A DNA stretch of 64,000 bases from an uncultured Pseudomonadales bacterium (lineage in GTDB: Bacteria; Pseudomonadota; Gammaproteobacteria; Pseudomonadales; Porticoccaceae). The translations under genes were made by a program, and so were the position numbers. The stretch is taken from contig CALSRZ010000004.1 of the NCBI GenBank assembly GCA_943788895.1, positions 120,454 through 184,453 of the forward strand. Direction: 5' to 3'. Positions 55,804 to 64,000 of this stretch are shown here, one piece after another. The first letter of the stretch is position 1. Each line of letters opens with the position of its first letter. The notes beneath the pieces were generated by a model that saw only the letters and a program-made list of their open reading frames with translations, was not told where the DNA came from and searched no databases.

Positions 55804-55964
55804 CCAATAGTCCCTGGCTCTTCCTTTGAGATCAGTCAGGGCCCGCTTATGGTTTTTTAATTTCCAGGTTAAGAGAGCACTTGTCTGAGCGCAAGCGAGT
55901 TGTGCGAACGCTGGAAATTAGAAAACTATGGGACCGATCTCAAAGGAAGAGCCTGGGTTTATTG
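55804..55964. mobile_element. Palindromic MITE- or REP-like element
   Basis: Two long imperfect inverted arms (55804-55867 and 55911-55964) surround a 43-base loop. They share a perfect 18-bp core, GGCTCTTCCTTTGAGATC (55816-55833) against its complement at 55936-55953, and the inner ends AATTTCCAG / CTGGAAATT. Outside the core, CAATAGTCCCT pairs with CAATAAACCCA in the other arm. The element contains no coding frame and has no T-run. It resembles non-autonomous palindromic elements or REP sequences mobilised in trans; no transposase is nearby. Confidence 0.7.
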
Positions 55965-56005
55965 CACTCCAATACTCAGAGCGCGAACAAAGAGTCACTT
56001 GAAAG

Positions 56006-56060
56006 AAGCCTTTAGCAAGAAAAGCCTTTAGCAGGAAAAGAAGCCTTTAGCAGGAAAACG
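56006..56060 (-). repeat. Three tandem units after the PyrD-PyrK stop
   Basis: The units AAGCCTTTAGCAAGAA (16 bp, 56006), AAGCCTTTAGCAGGAAAAG (19 bp, 56022) and a 19-20 bp copy (56041) are nearly identical. On the coding (minus) strand each contains TAA at 56012, 56028 and 56047. The spacings 16 and 19 are both 1 modulo 3, so the three stops occupy all frames. Confidence 0.88.
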
Positions 56061-56064
56061 AGTA

Positions 56065-57705
56065 CTAACCAGCGACAGGTCTTTCAGGCGTTCCCTGCAT
56101 AAACGGCCCATCGACACAGATACGCTTACCATCTGGCGAAGCACAGGCACCACAGATACCCACACCGCATTTGGTTAGGTAATCAATCGCACTAAAGATC
56201 TGCTCGTCTTTACAGAATTCCCTCTGAACCGCCGCTGCAGCGTGCACCATAGGAGAGGGGCCGCAGTTGTAGAACACCAGGTTATCCAGCTCAGCCTGCG
56301 ACATCTCCTCAAGACGACTGCGCAGAAGCTCAGTAACAAAGCCTTTAAAGCCCTCACTGCCATCATCGGTGGCAACATGAACATCAGCAATTTTTTTGCA
56401 CTCTTCAAGATAGTAGAGACGCTCAGCAGTACGTGCACCGGTAAAGACTTCCGCATTGCCAAAGTCTCTTGCCAGCTGGTAGACAGCCGCCAAACCAGTA
56501 CCGCCAGCAACAGCCATAATCTTGGCATCTTCCGGTGGTGCTGCGGGAATACCATGGGGACCGCGAACATAGACTTCTGAGCCCACTGGTAGGTCCATCA
56601 TTGCATGGGTAAAGGTACCCACATCGATAACCGCCAGTTGGAAAGGATCATCGGAGAGGGCAGAGAAAGGTTTTTCACCCAGCCCTGGCACCCAAAGGAA
56701 GACAAATTCACCGGCCTGAATATTGATCTTGCGATCAAAGGTCAGTACGCAGATATCCTCACATACACGCTTATTTTCAACCAGAATCACTGGCTCAAAG
56801 TCCATATCTATATCGTAGCGAATATGGGCCTCGGCCTTATTGGAATCAAAACAGATATCCGATTCAAGCTGGCTAAAGTAGCTTTCCATATCATCGGTCG
56901 TCATACCGGTAAGAGCAGAACCTACGCCGACAATGGTTGAGCCTGCGGTCATAAACTCTCGGACATCTGCAGCACTGCTAACACCGCCACAGCCAATAAT
57001 AGGCAGATCCGTAGCGGCGGCAATTTCACGCACACATTTAAGGGCAATAGGAAGTACGCCTTTACCGGACATACCACCGGCACCATTACTTAAAACCGGG
57101 TGGCCGTGAGAAGAGGTATAGCCTGGCCCAACAGTGTTAATCGCGCAGAGTGCATCTGCACCACCAGCGGCGGCGGCCTCGGCAATCTCGGCAATATTTG
57201 GTGTGTTGGGGGTCAGTTTAGGGATTACAGGAATATCGACAACGGCTTTTACCGCAGCCGTAACTTCCCGAACAAGCTCAGGATCCTGGCCCATAGCCAT
57301 GCCATAACCCTTGGCATGAGGGCAGGAGAGGTTTAACTCGAGGCCATTGGCAACCGGAGCCATAATTTTTGCCACTTCGACAAACTCTTCAACACTGCCA
57401 CCAAAGATCGAAACCAGTAAGAAGCGATCTTCCGGGATGCGCAGCTTTGACATTGCCTCGGCTGCTGCTTGAGCGCCGGGATTGGTCAGGCCTACTGCGT
57501 TGACAAAAGAACCGGGCGCATATTGGCTGTAGACCGGCTCGCGGTTACCAGCACGCACCTCTGGTCCAACACTCTTGGTGGTCAGTACGCCAACCTGAGG
57601 CATATGATCAAATACATACTGAATAATCGAGGTGGCAGTAGTGACAATTCCCGAGGGAACTGTAAATGGGCCGGAGAGGGTCTTACCGAGAAATTCTGTT
57701 TTCAA
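56065..57705 (-). CDS. Fused dihydroorotate dehydrogenase (class 1B) and PyrK-like reductase
   Basis: A 546-residue protein. Residues 1-300 are a class 1 dihydroorotate dehydrogenase barrel (TKSVGPEVRAGNREP, NAVGLTNPGAQAAAEAM, catalytic Cys128 in LELNLSCPHAKGYGM, IGCGGVSSAADVREFMTAG). Residues 310-546 are a ferredoxin-reductase-like module with FAD and NAD regions (KPFSALSDDP, MAVAGGTGLAAVYQLA, YNCGPSPMVHAAAAV) and a [2Fe-2S] cysteine cluster in CGVGICGACASPDGKRIC. In class 1B enzymes PyrD and PyrK are separate subunits that pass electrons to NAD; here they are one chain. Most gammaproteobacteria use quinone-linked PyrD instead. Substrate assignment is probable, not certain. Confidence 0.82.
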   Translation of the reverse strand: MKTEFLGKTLSGPFTVPSGIVTTATSIIQYVFDHMPQVGVLTTKSVGPEVRAGNREPVYSQYAPGSFVNAVGLTNPGAQAAAEAMSKLRIPEDRFLLVSIFGGSVEEFVEVAKIMAPVANGLELNLSCPHAKGYGMAMGQDPELVREVTAAVKAVVDIPVIPKLTPNTPNIAEIAEAAAAGGADALCAINTVGPGYTSSHGHPVLSNGAGGMSGKGVLPIALKCVREIAAATDLPIIGCGGVSSAADVREFMTAGSTIVGVGSALTGMTTDDMESYFSQLESDICFDSNKAEAHIRYDIDMDFEPVILVENKRVCEDICVLTFDRKINIQAGEFVFLWVPGLGEKPFSALSDDPFQLAVIDVGTFTHAMMDLPVGSEVYVRGPHGIPAAPPEDAKIMAVAGGTGLAAVYQLARDFGNAEVFTGARTAERLYYLEECKKIADVHVATDDGSEGFKGFVTELLRSRLEEMSQAELDNLVFYNCGPSPMVHAAAAVQREFCKDEQIFSAIDYLTKCGVGICGACASPDGKRICVDGPFMQGTPERPVAG

Positions 57706-57820
57706 GTGAGCTCACTTTTACTGGCTGTATTGAGTGTTTATTTTCTGCCGGCAATTATACCCACTTATGAGAATATTTCTGCTGTGAATTTTAACTATTA
57801 AAGGTACTAAAATTACAGGC

Positions 57821-57850
57821 AAAAAAAAGGGCAGAGTTGGGAATCTGCCC
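57821..57850 (-). terminator. Rho-independent terminator of aceA
   Basis: On the minus strand the stem GGGCAGA / TCTGCCC with an 8-base loop is followed by eight T (57821-57828). It begins 25 bases after the aceA stop. Confidence 0.95.
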
Positions 57851-57874
57851 GAAACAAAAGGAACTGCAAAATGG

Positions 57875-59455
57875 TTAGAACTGGTTCATGGTGTTGTCTT
57901 TGCCCGAGGCTTTAAGCGCAGCTTCACCGGCAAAGTACTCCTTGTGGTCATCACCCATATCTGAGCCGGCCATATTCTGGTGCTTAACACAGGCAATCCC
58001 CTGACGTATTTCCTTGCGCTGGACACCGGCAACATAGCCAAGCATTGCCTGCTCACCAAAGTATTCCTTGGCCAGATTATCGGTAGATAGAGCTGCGGTA
58101 TGGTAGGTGGGCAGGGTGATAAGATGGTGGAAGATACCCGCATCTCTGGCTGCGTCAGCTTGGAATGTACGAATCTTATTATCAGCCTCCGTGGCAAGTT
58201 CTGACTGGTCATAGCTGATATTCATCAGATCCGCGCGATCATAGGCGGATAGATCCTTGCCCGCTTCCTGCCATGCGTCAAATATCTGCTGGCGGAAGTT
58301 GAGCGTCCAGTTAAACGACGGTGAATTGTTGTAGACCAGCTTGGCATTGGGGACCGCCTTGCGAATCGTATCAACCATTGCGCCGATCTGGCCGATATGG
58401 GGCTTTTCGGTTTCGATCCAGATCATATCTGCACCATTTTGCAGGCTGGTAATACAGTCGAGTACGCAGCGTGCTTCACCGGTTCCCTTTTTAAATTGAT
58501 AGAGATTACTCGGCAGGCGCTTGGGTCTTACCAGCTTACCATTCTGCTTAATCACCACATCGCCACTCTTAAGGTCATCGATAGAGACTTCTTCGGCATC
58601 GAGGAAGGCATTGTATTGATCTCCAAGATCACCGGGCTCACGAGTGACGGCGATCTGCTTGGTCAGGCCTGCACCCAAGGAGTCTGTCCGCGCAACGATA
58701 ACGCCATTATCAATACCCAGCTCAAGGAATGCGTAGCGAACCGCATTTATCTTGGCCAAAAAGTCTTCGTGAGGAACAGTGACCTTGCCATCCTGATGGC
58801 CGCACTGTTTTTCATCGGAGACCTGATTTTCGATCTGGATACAGCAGGCACCAGCTTCAATCATCTGCTTGGCCATAAGGTAGGTCGCTTCTGCATTGCC
58901 AAAGCCGGCATCAATATCAGCAATAATCGGTACTACATGAGTACCAACATTATCGATCTGCGTTTGAATAGAAGCTTTACTCTCACCTTCAGCCGCATCC
59001 AGCTGGCGGAACAGATCACCCAATTCACGTGCATCTGCCTGTCGTAGGAAGGTATAGAGCTCGGCTATCAATGAAGCAACGGCGGTCTTCTCATGCATTG
59101 ACTGATCCGGTAGGGGGCCAAACTCTGAGCGCAGGGCAGCAATCATCCAGCCAGACAGATAGAGATATTTTTTCTTGGTAGTGCCGAAATGCTTTTTAAT
59201 GGAAATCAGCTTCTGCTGGCCGATAAAACCGTGCCAGCAACCCAGTGACTGAGTGTATGCAGCGGGATCGGCATCGTACTCTTGCATATCCGCACGCATA
59301 ATATTGGCAGTGTATTTGGCTATATCGAGACCGGTTTTAAATCTGTTCTGAAGTCGCATACGTGCGACAGATTCCGGGTTAATAGCGCTCCAGGCACCAG
59401 ACTGCTGATCCTGCAATGCAGCTACTGCTGCAATATCATTTGAAAAACTAGACAT
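57875..59455 (-). CDS. aceA: Isocitrate lyase
   Basis: Isocitrate lyase (about 526 residues, the longer form found in Pseudomonas) splits isocitrate to glyoxylate and succinate. It has the catalytic cysteine in SDEKQCGHQDGKVTVPHEDF, the metal site PIIADIDAGFGN and YNNSPSFNWTLNFRQQIF. I use the ATG at 59455, which has GGAG six bases upstream; a TTG just before it is less likely. It is divergent from the LysR gene and shares the glyoxylate shunt with glcB. Confidence 0.97.
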   Translation of the reverse strand: MSSFSNDIAAVAALQDQQSGAWSAINPESVARMRLQNRFKTGLDIAKYTANIMRADMQEYDADPAAYTQSLGCWHGFIGQQKLISIKKHFGTTKKKYLYLSGWMIAALRSEFGPLPDQSMHEKTAVASLIAELYTFLRQADARELGDLFRQLDAAEGESKASIQTQIDNVGTHVVPIIADIDAGFGNAEATYLMAKQMIEAGACCIQIENQVSDEKQCGHQDGKVTVPHEDFLAKINAVRYAFLELGIDNGVIVARTDSLGAGLTKQIAVTREPGDLGDQYNAFLDAEEVSIDDLKSGDVVIKQNGKLVRPKRLPSNLYQFKKGTGEARCVLDCITSLQNGADMIWIETEKPHIGQIGAMVDTIRKAVPNAKLVYNNSPSFNWTLNFRQQIFDAWQEAGKDLSAYDRADLMNISYDQSELATEADNKIRTFQADAARDAGIFHHLITLPTYHTAALSTDNLAKEYFGEQAMLGYVAGVQRKEIRQGIACVKHQNMAGSDMGDDHKEYFAGEAALKASGKDNTMNQF

Positions 59456-59559
59456 CAAAACTCCCTGTGTTGATTGATTAATTTCCTATTGGTGGCCTAA
59501 GTCTAGTAACCGTGCCATAATTTATCTAGTTGATGGTTTTTATCTCGAGTATTTTTTAT

Positions 59560-60501
59560 ATGAATATATCAAAGATTGATTTAAATCTTCTGGTCTATCT
59601 GGATGTGCTGTTGCGTGAGCGCAATGTTACCCGCGCTGCAGAAGAGCTGGGTATAAGCCAGCCGGCAATGTCGAACAGCTTAAGGCGCTTGCGGATTCTT
59701 TTCGATGATCCGGTACTGGTACGTACCAGTGATGGTATGACCCCCACAGATAGAGCCCTTGAGTTACAGCCACTGGTACGCGATGTACTGGCTGCAGCAG
59801 AATTAGCCGTGCTGCCTAAAACAGTCTTTGACCCAACAGAGTCTGAGCGTATCTTCCGTATTATGGCCAGTGACTATACCGAGGCGACTCTGTTACCGAA
59901 ACTGTTGCAGCGCCTAAGCGTCGAGGCTCCAACGGTTCGTCTGGATATTATGACCCCCAGTGATGTTAGCTTTCACGATGTTGAGCGCGGCAAAGTGGAT
60001 CTGGTAATCAATCGCTTTGACTCTCTACCGCAATCTTTTCATCAGGTTCATCTCTGGGACGATAGTTTTTCCTGTGTGCTGAGAGCGGATAATCCAGTGA
60101 TCAGTAACTGGAACCTTGAATCCTATCTGGCCGCAAAACATGTCTGGGTTAGCAAGACCGGTATGGGTGTCGGGGTTGGTATGTCCACGGATGATGTACA
60201 GCGTCTTGGCTGGGTCGATGAGGCGCTGGCCAAGATGGGCGCACAGCGGGTTATTACCTTGTTTACCCGACATTACCAGGCCGCGCTGCTATTGGCCGAG
60301 CACAATGATCTGGTGGTGACCATTCCTACTCTGGCTGCCAATTCCATGCTGGAAAATCCCCATGTGGCGATTCTTGAGCCGCCATTTGAGATACCCCGTA
60401 TGCGCTTGAAGATGGTTTGGAGTCCGCTGTTACAGCATGATCCTGGCCATAGCTGGATGCGCAAACTGATTAAGTCAGTTTCCGAGGAGATAGCGGCTTA
60501 G
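59560..60501 (+). CDS. LysR-type transcriptional regulator, probable glyoxylate-shunt regulator
   Basis: A 313-residue regulator. The N-terminal helix-turn-helix starts MNISKIDLNLLVYLDVLLRE and includes RNVTRAAEELGISQPAMSNS; a periplasmic-binding-protein-like effector domain follows. The start at ATG 59560 fits the family. It is divergent from aceA with about a 105-base shared promoter region and 134 bases before glcB, so it probably senses a metabolite such as glyoxylate or a fatty-acid derivative. The effector is inferred. Confidence 0.88.
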   Translation: MNISKIDLNLLVYLDVLLRERNVTRAAEELGISQPAMSNSLRRLRILFDDPVLVRTSDGMTPTDRALELQPLVRDVLAAAELAVLPKTVFDPTESERIFRIMASDYTEATLLPKLLQRLSVEAPTVRLDIMTPSDVSFHDVERGKVDLVINRFDSLPQSFHQVHLWDDSFSCVLRADNPVISNWNLESYLAAKHVWVSKTGMGVGVGMSTDDVQRLGWVDEALAKMGAQRVITLFTRHYQAALLLAEHNDLVVTIPTLAANSMLENPHVAILEPPFEIPRMRLKMVWSPLLQHDPGHSWMRKLIKSVSEEIAA

Positions 60502-60598
60502 GGTAGCCGTTGTAAAAGCATCATTCGATCGCTGAATAACAAAGATCAAACCCATAGATTGGGAAAATTATACTGAGCCATCTAAGCTACTGATTAAT

Positions 60599-60612
60599 TC
60601 TAATCGATTAGA
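60599..60612. promoter_or_regulatory. Perfect 14-bp palindrome upstream of glcB
   Basis: TCTAATCGATTAGA lies 23 bases before the glcB start, just before the ribosome-binding site. It could be an operator for the neighbouring LysR protein or another dimeric regulator. Confidence 0.4.
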
Positions 60613-60635
60613 CCTTTTTTCATGGAGAACATGTA

Positions 60636-62804
60636 GTGAGCGAGCGCGTAGAGCAGTCTAACCTTCGGGTTGCCAAACCAATTTATAATCTGGTCACAGA
60701 GCAAATAATTCCCGGGACTAATATAGATCCACAGCAGTTCTGGGAGGGTTTTGCTGCGATTATCCAAGACCTAGCGCCGGTCAATCGCCAGCTGCTTGTG
60801 ATACGCGAAGACTTACAGGCCAAGATCGACGCCTGGCACCGCGAAAACCCCGCACCTTTTGACTTCTCCAGTTATAAGAGCTTTCTTAAAGATATCGACT
60901 ATCTGGTACCAGAGGTCGATGATTTCAGCATAACATCTGAGAATGTAGACCCTGAGGTCGCCCTGCAGGCCGGGCCGCAGTTAGTGGTGCCGATTATGAA
61001 TGCCAGGTTTGCCCTCAATGCGGTAAATGCTCGCTGGGGCAGTCTCTACGATGCGCTGTATGGCAATGATGTAATTCCGGAGGCTGATGGCGCCAATAAA
61101 ACTGCTGGTTACAATCCAGTGCGCGGGCAAAAGGTGATTGATTATGGCCGTGCCTTCCTCGATCAAGCGGTTCCACTAAATGGCGCCTCCCACAGTTATG
61201 CCAGCGCCTATAAGGTGGTGGATGATCAATTAGAGATTACTGATACGAATGGTGGTCAGCTACAGCTGGTAATGCCAGAGCAGTTTATCGGTTATATTGG
61301 AAACCCAGACTTCCCAAGGTCTATCCTATTGCAAAACAATAGGTTACATATAGAAATTCAAGTAGATTCTAGTAGTGCCATCGGTGCAACTGACAGTGCT
61401 GGTATCAAGGATATAGTGCTTGAATCGGCGCTGACTACGATTATGGATTGCGAGGACTCGGTTGCCGCCGTGGATGCTGAGGATAAAGCACTGGCCTATA
61501 GCAACTGGTTGGGCCTCAATAAGGGCACATTAGAAGAGACCGTAGTACGCGGTGATAACAGCTTTGTGCGGCGTATGAATCCCGACCGCCAATACACTGC
61601 AGCCAGTGGTGGTCAGCTGTCCCTGAAGGGTCGCAGCCTGATGTTTATTCGCAATGTAGGCCATTTGATGACCAACCCGGCGATTCTCGACGCTCAGGGC
61701 AATGAGATTCCTGAGGGCATTATGGACGGGGTTATTACCAGCCTAATTGCGCTCCACGACCTTAACGGGAAACAGGCCCTTAGCAATTCCGAGGCTGGCA
61801 GTATTTATATTGTGAAGCCAAAGATGCATGGCCCGGATGAAGTGGCCTTTACCAATACGCTGTTCGGCCGTATTGAAGACCTGCTCAAGCTGCGACGCCA
61901 TACTATTAAAGTCGGCATTATGGATGAAGAGCGCCGCACCTCGGTTAACTTAAAAGCTTGCATACAGGCAGCAAAAGGCCGTGTGGTGTTTATCAATACT
62001 GGATTTCTCGATCGCACTGGTGATGAAATTCATACCAGTATGCTGGCCGGGCCATTTGCCCTTAAAGGGGATTTGAAAACCATGGCCTGGATTGCTGCCT
62101 ACGAAGATCAAAATGTCGATATTGGTCTTGCCTGTGGCCTTAAAGGCAGGGCGCAAATCGGCAAGGGCATGTGGCCTGTACCCGATAATATGGCGGATAT
62201 GATGGCGACTAAAATTGCCCACCCAAAAGCCGGTGCCAATACCGCTTGGGTACCTTCGCCAACAGCTGCCACCCTGCATGCTATTCATTACCATCAGGTT
62301 GATGTGGCGGCAATGCAGAGCCAGATAGCCCAGCGCAGCCCAGCGAATCTCGACGATATTCTGACTATTCCATTATTGGGCGACAACCAACTTAGCGCAG
62401 AACAGATTCAGCTGGAGCTGGACAATAATACCCAGGGGCTACTGGGTTATGTGGTGCGCTGGGTAGAGCAGGGGATTGGTTGCTCTAAGGTCCCGGATAT
62501 TAATAATGTCGGCTTGATGGAGGATCGTGCGACTCTGCGCATTTCCAGTCAGCATATAGCCAATTGGTTGCAGCATGGGATCACAGACAGGGCGCAGGTT
62601 ATGCAGACCCTTAAGCGTATGGCAGCTGTAGTTGATGGGCAAAATGCCGCTGATCCGAATTACTCGGCAATGAGCCCCGACTTCGATAACAGTATTGCGT
62701 TCAGCGCTGCTTGCGGTCTTATCTTTAAGGGCACAGCCCAACCCAGCGGCTATACCGAACCTCTACTTCATCAGTATCGACAGCTGGTTAAAGCGCGCCA
62801 CTAA
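60636..62804 (+). CDS. glcB: Malate synthase G
   Basis: Malate synthase G (722 residues) condenses glyoxylate and acetyl-CoA to malate, the second step of the shunt. It has the metal-binding [57 protein letters not shown] and the Trp-rich [16 protein letters not shown]. The start is GTG at 60636, with GGAGA seven bases upstream. The single-chain G form has inserted domains compared with AceB. Confidence 0.97.
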   Translation: MSERVEQSNLRVAKPIYNLVTEQIIPGTNIDPQQFWEGFAAIIQDLAPVNRQLLVIREDLQAKIDAWHRENPAPFDFSSYKSFLKDIDYLVPEVDDFSITSENVDPEVALQAGPQLVVPIMNARFALNAVNARWGSLYDALYGNDVIPEADGANKTAGYNPVRGQKVIDYGRAFLDQAVPLNGASHSYASAYKVVDDQLEITDTNGGQLQLVMPEQFIGYIGNPDFPRSILLQNNRLHIEIQVDSSSAIGATDSAGIKDIVLESALTTIMDCEDSVAAVDAEDKALAYSNWLGLNKGTLEETVVRGDNSFVRRMNPDRQYTAASGGQLSLKGRSLMFIRNVGHLMTNPAILDAQGNEIPEGIMDGVITSLIALHDLNGKQALSNSEAGSIYIVKPKMHGPDEVAFTNTLFGRIEDLLKLRRHTIKVGIMDEERRTSVNLKACIQAAKGRVVFINTGFLDRTGDEIHTSMLAGPFALKGDLKTMAWIAAYEDQNVDIGLACGLKGRAQIGKGMWPVPDNMADMMATKIAHPKAGANTAWVPSPTAATLHAIHYHQVDVAAMQSQIAQRSPANLDDILTIPLLGDNQLSAEQIQLELDNNTQGLLGYVVRWVEQGIGCSKVPDINNVGLMEDRATLRISSQHIANWLQHGITDRAQVMQTLKRMAAVVDGQNAADPNYSAMSPDFDNSIAFSAACGLIFKGTAQPSGYTEPLLHQYRQLVKARH

Positions 62805-62883
62805 AAACAGCTGATATTTTGCCTTGCCAGATTCATATAGATGGTCAAGAATAACTATTAATCGACTTGATAGTAGCCCTTGT

Positions 62884-64000
62884 ATGAAACAGTTATTGGT
62901 TATCAGTATTCTTTTCTCTTTCAGCATTCAGAGTCTCTGTTTCGCTGAACCCGCTCAGGTGGTTAAGTTAGATCCGCTCGCGCGATTTCATCCCGTTATT
63001 GCAGAAAAAGGCGTAACCGTCTCTCAGGAAGCGATTGCCAGTCAGGTTGGCACGGATATTCTTGCTGCTGGCGGCAATGCGGTTGATGCTGCAGTGGCAA
63101 CCGGTTTTGCGCTGGCAGTTACCCTACCCAGAGCCGGCAATATCGGCGGCGGAGGCTTTATGCTGGTGCATCTGGCTGCAGAGAATAAAACCATTGCTAT
63201 CGACTACCGTGAAATGGCACCTGCGGCAGCTTCACGGAATATGTTTCTCGATGCTGAGGGCGATGTTGATCGCGTTAAAGCCCGTCATTCTGTGCACTCT
63301 TCAGGCGTACCGGGAACTGTTGCCGGCATGATCTACGCCCTTGAAAACTACGGCACTATGAGCCTTAAGCAGGTAATCAAACCGGCAATTGAACTGGCTC
63401 GTAAAGGGTTTCCCGTCAGCCGTAGTCTGGCCAGCTCACTGGTGCGCTACAGTGATTATCTTGGCAGTGATCCAGCATCGAGTAATTATTTTTACAGAGC
63501 TGACGGCGAGTTTTATCAGGCTGGTGAGATGCTTGTGCAAAAGGATCTGGCAGCCACCTTAAAGCGTATTTCGAAAAACGGCAGGGATGGTTTTTACACC
63601 GGTAAAACCGCCGACCTATTGATCGCACAGATGCGTCGCAATGCGGGAATTATCAGCTACGAGGATCTGCTCAACTATCGGGTTGTCGAGCGCCAGCCGG
63701 TCTGTGGCGACTACCGTAGCAACCGAGTCTGCGCTATGCCGCCGCCATCTTCTGGCGGTGTTCATTTAATTCAGATGTTAAATATTCTCGAGGGCTGGGA
63801 TTTATATGCACTGGGGCATAACAGTGCCGCCTACCTGCACCGTCTGGTTGAATCCATGCGCCGTGCCTATGCGGATCGCAGTCTGCATCTGGGTGATCCG
63901 GATTTCTATGCAGTTCCCGCCAAGCAGTTAATGGATAAGCGCTATGCGGCTGAGTTGCGTGAACAGATTGATCTGGCTGAAGCCAGTCGCTCTAAAGATA
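62884..64000 (+). CDS. ggt: Gamma-glutamyltransferase (3' part outside the window)
   Basis: The reading frame starts with a signal peptide (MKQLLVISILFSFSIQSLCF) and stays open to the window edge, giving 372 residues, so the protein is secreted to the periplasm. The sequence ATGFALAVTLPRAGNIGGGG, SSGVPGTVAGMIYALENYG and MPPPSSGGVHLIQMLNIL are characteristic of GGT, which cleaves glutathione and other gamma-glutamyl compounds. The self-processing Thr and the small subunit lie beyond the edge. No frameshift is seen. Confidence 0.93.
   Translation, partial: MKQLLVISILFSFSIQSLCFAEPAQVVKLDPLARFHPVIAEKGVTVSQEAIASQVGTDILAAGGNAVDAAVATGFALAVTLPRAGNIGGGGFMLVHLAAENKTIAIDYREMAPAAASRNMFLDAEGDVDRVKARHSVHSSGVPGTVAGMIYALENYGTMSLKQVIKPAIELARKGFPVSRSLASSLVRYSDYLGSDPASSNYFYRADGEFYQAGEMLVQKDLAATLKRISKNGRDGFYTGKTADLLIAQMRRNAGIISYEDLLNYRVVERQPVCGDYRSNRVCAMPPPSSGGVHLIQMLNILEGWDLYALGHNSAAYLHRLVESMRRAYADRSLHLGDPDFYAVPAKQLMDKRYAAELREQIDLAEASRSKD

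Larger units (their letters stand above)
55708..56064. other. Intergenic region between fadB and the PyrD-PyrK gene
   Basis: About 357 bases between two convergent genes hold the palindromic element (55804-55964) and the tandem repeat at 56006-56060. No gene was found. Confidence 0.7.

Noticed and set aside
63035..63331. A 98-residue plus-strand frame in the gamma-glutamyltransferase region
   Set aside because: It is out of frame with the longer open frame that starts at 62884 and has all the family motifs.

Overview
The window looks like the chromosome of a free-living marine gammaproteobacterium, probably from the Cellvibrionales/SAR92 (Porticoccaceae)-like group. This placement is inferred from Pseudomonas-like gene orders (dedD-cvpA-purF-metZ; ubiE-ubiJ-ubiB-hisI-hisE-tatABC; hslVU-DUF971; nadK-yeaC-DUF2797-pepN) together with a large NAD-glutamate dehydrogenase, a quinohemoprotein dehydrogenase and a glyoxylate shunt. 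No prophage, integron, CRISPR array or intact insertion sequence was seen. The only mobile-like item is a roughly 160-bp imperfect palindrome at 55.8-56.0 kb.

Layout. 0-4.6 kb: SPOR protein, cvpA, purF, metZ and msrA, the first four broken by single-base frameshifts. 4.7-9.1 kb: PQQ/heme dehydrogenase with a TetR regulator, an Mpo1-like membrane protein and a DHH protein. 9.2-17.5 kb (minus strand): twin-arginine translocase, last histidine steps, ubiquinone genes, DUF971, HslVU protease (heat-shock-like promoter) and a DUF2459 protein. 17.8-19.0 kb: a lone gene for a predicted alpha-helical pore-forming toxin with its own strong terminator. 19.1-27.2 kb: esterase, aromatic aminotransferase, shikimate-kinase-like protein, nadK, rhomboid, yeaC, DUF2797, pepN. 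27.5-36.4 kb (minus): lipase, orphan ParA, and a MoxR-DUF58-DUF4381-BatA-BatBC-BatD operon. 36.6-43.5 kb: NAD-GDH, a stand-alone H-NOX gas sensor and metY. 43.6-49.8 kb (minus): a probable glucosylglycerate operon (phosphatase, synthase, phosphorylase) followed upstream by glycerol-3-phosphate dehydrogenase and a glycerophosphodiesterase. 49.9-51.2 kb: heavily frameshifted folD and a Pro-Arg-His tRNA operon. 51.4-55.7 kb: methyltransferase, group II PLP decarboxylase, fadB. 56-64 kb: a fused dihydroorotate dehydrogenase/PyrK-like protein, isocitrate lyase, a divergent LysR regulator, malate synthase G, and the start of a gamma-glutamyltransferase gene that runs off the window.

How the genes work together. 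The aceA-LysR-glcB block is a complete glyoxylate shunt with a local regulator. The 43.6-47.5 kb genes can make and break glucosylglycerate, a compatible solute, and the adjacent GDPD and G3P dehydrogenase can feed the triose/glycerate pool. metZ and metY give two routes of direct sulfhydrylation to homocysteine. The MoxR/Bat block is a cell-envelope stress operon.

Most unusual signal. At least six genes (purF, metZ, nadK, a lipase, metY, the PyrD-PyrK fusion), and less regularly a seventh (DUF2797), end in or are directly followed by short tandem repeats. The period is usually 13 bp (16-19 bp in two cases), almost always 1 modulo 3, and nearly every unit carries a stop codon. In several cases the stops fall in all three frames. 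A second odd feature is the clustering of single-base frameshifts (0-3.1 kb, folD, and single ones at 51.5 and 55.0 kb), while about 46 kb between them reads cleanly. That pattern fits local sequence or assembly error better than gene decay. All functions are assigned by reading motifs and lengths; no database search was run.
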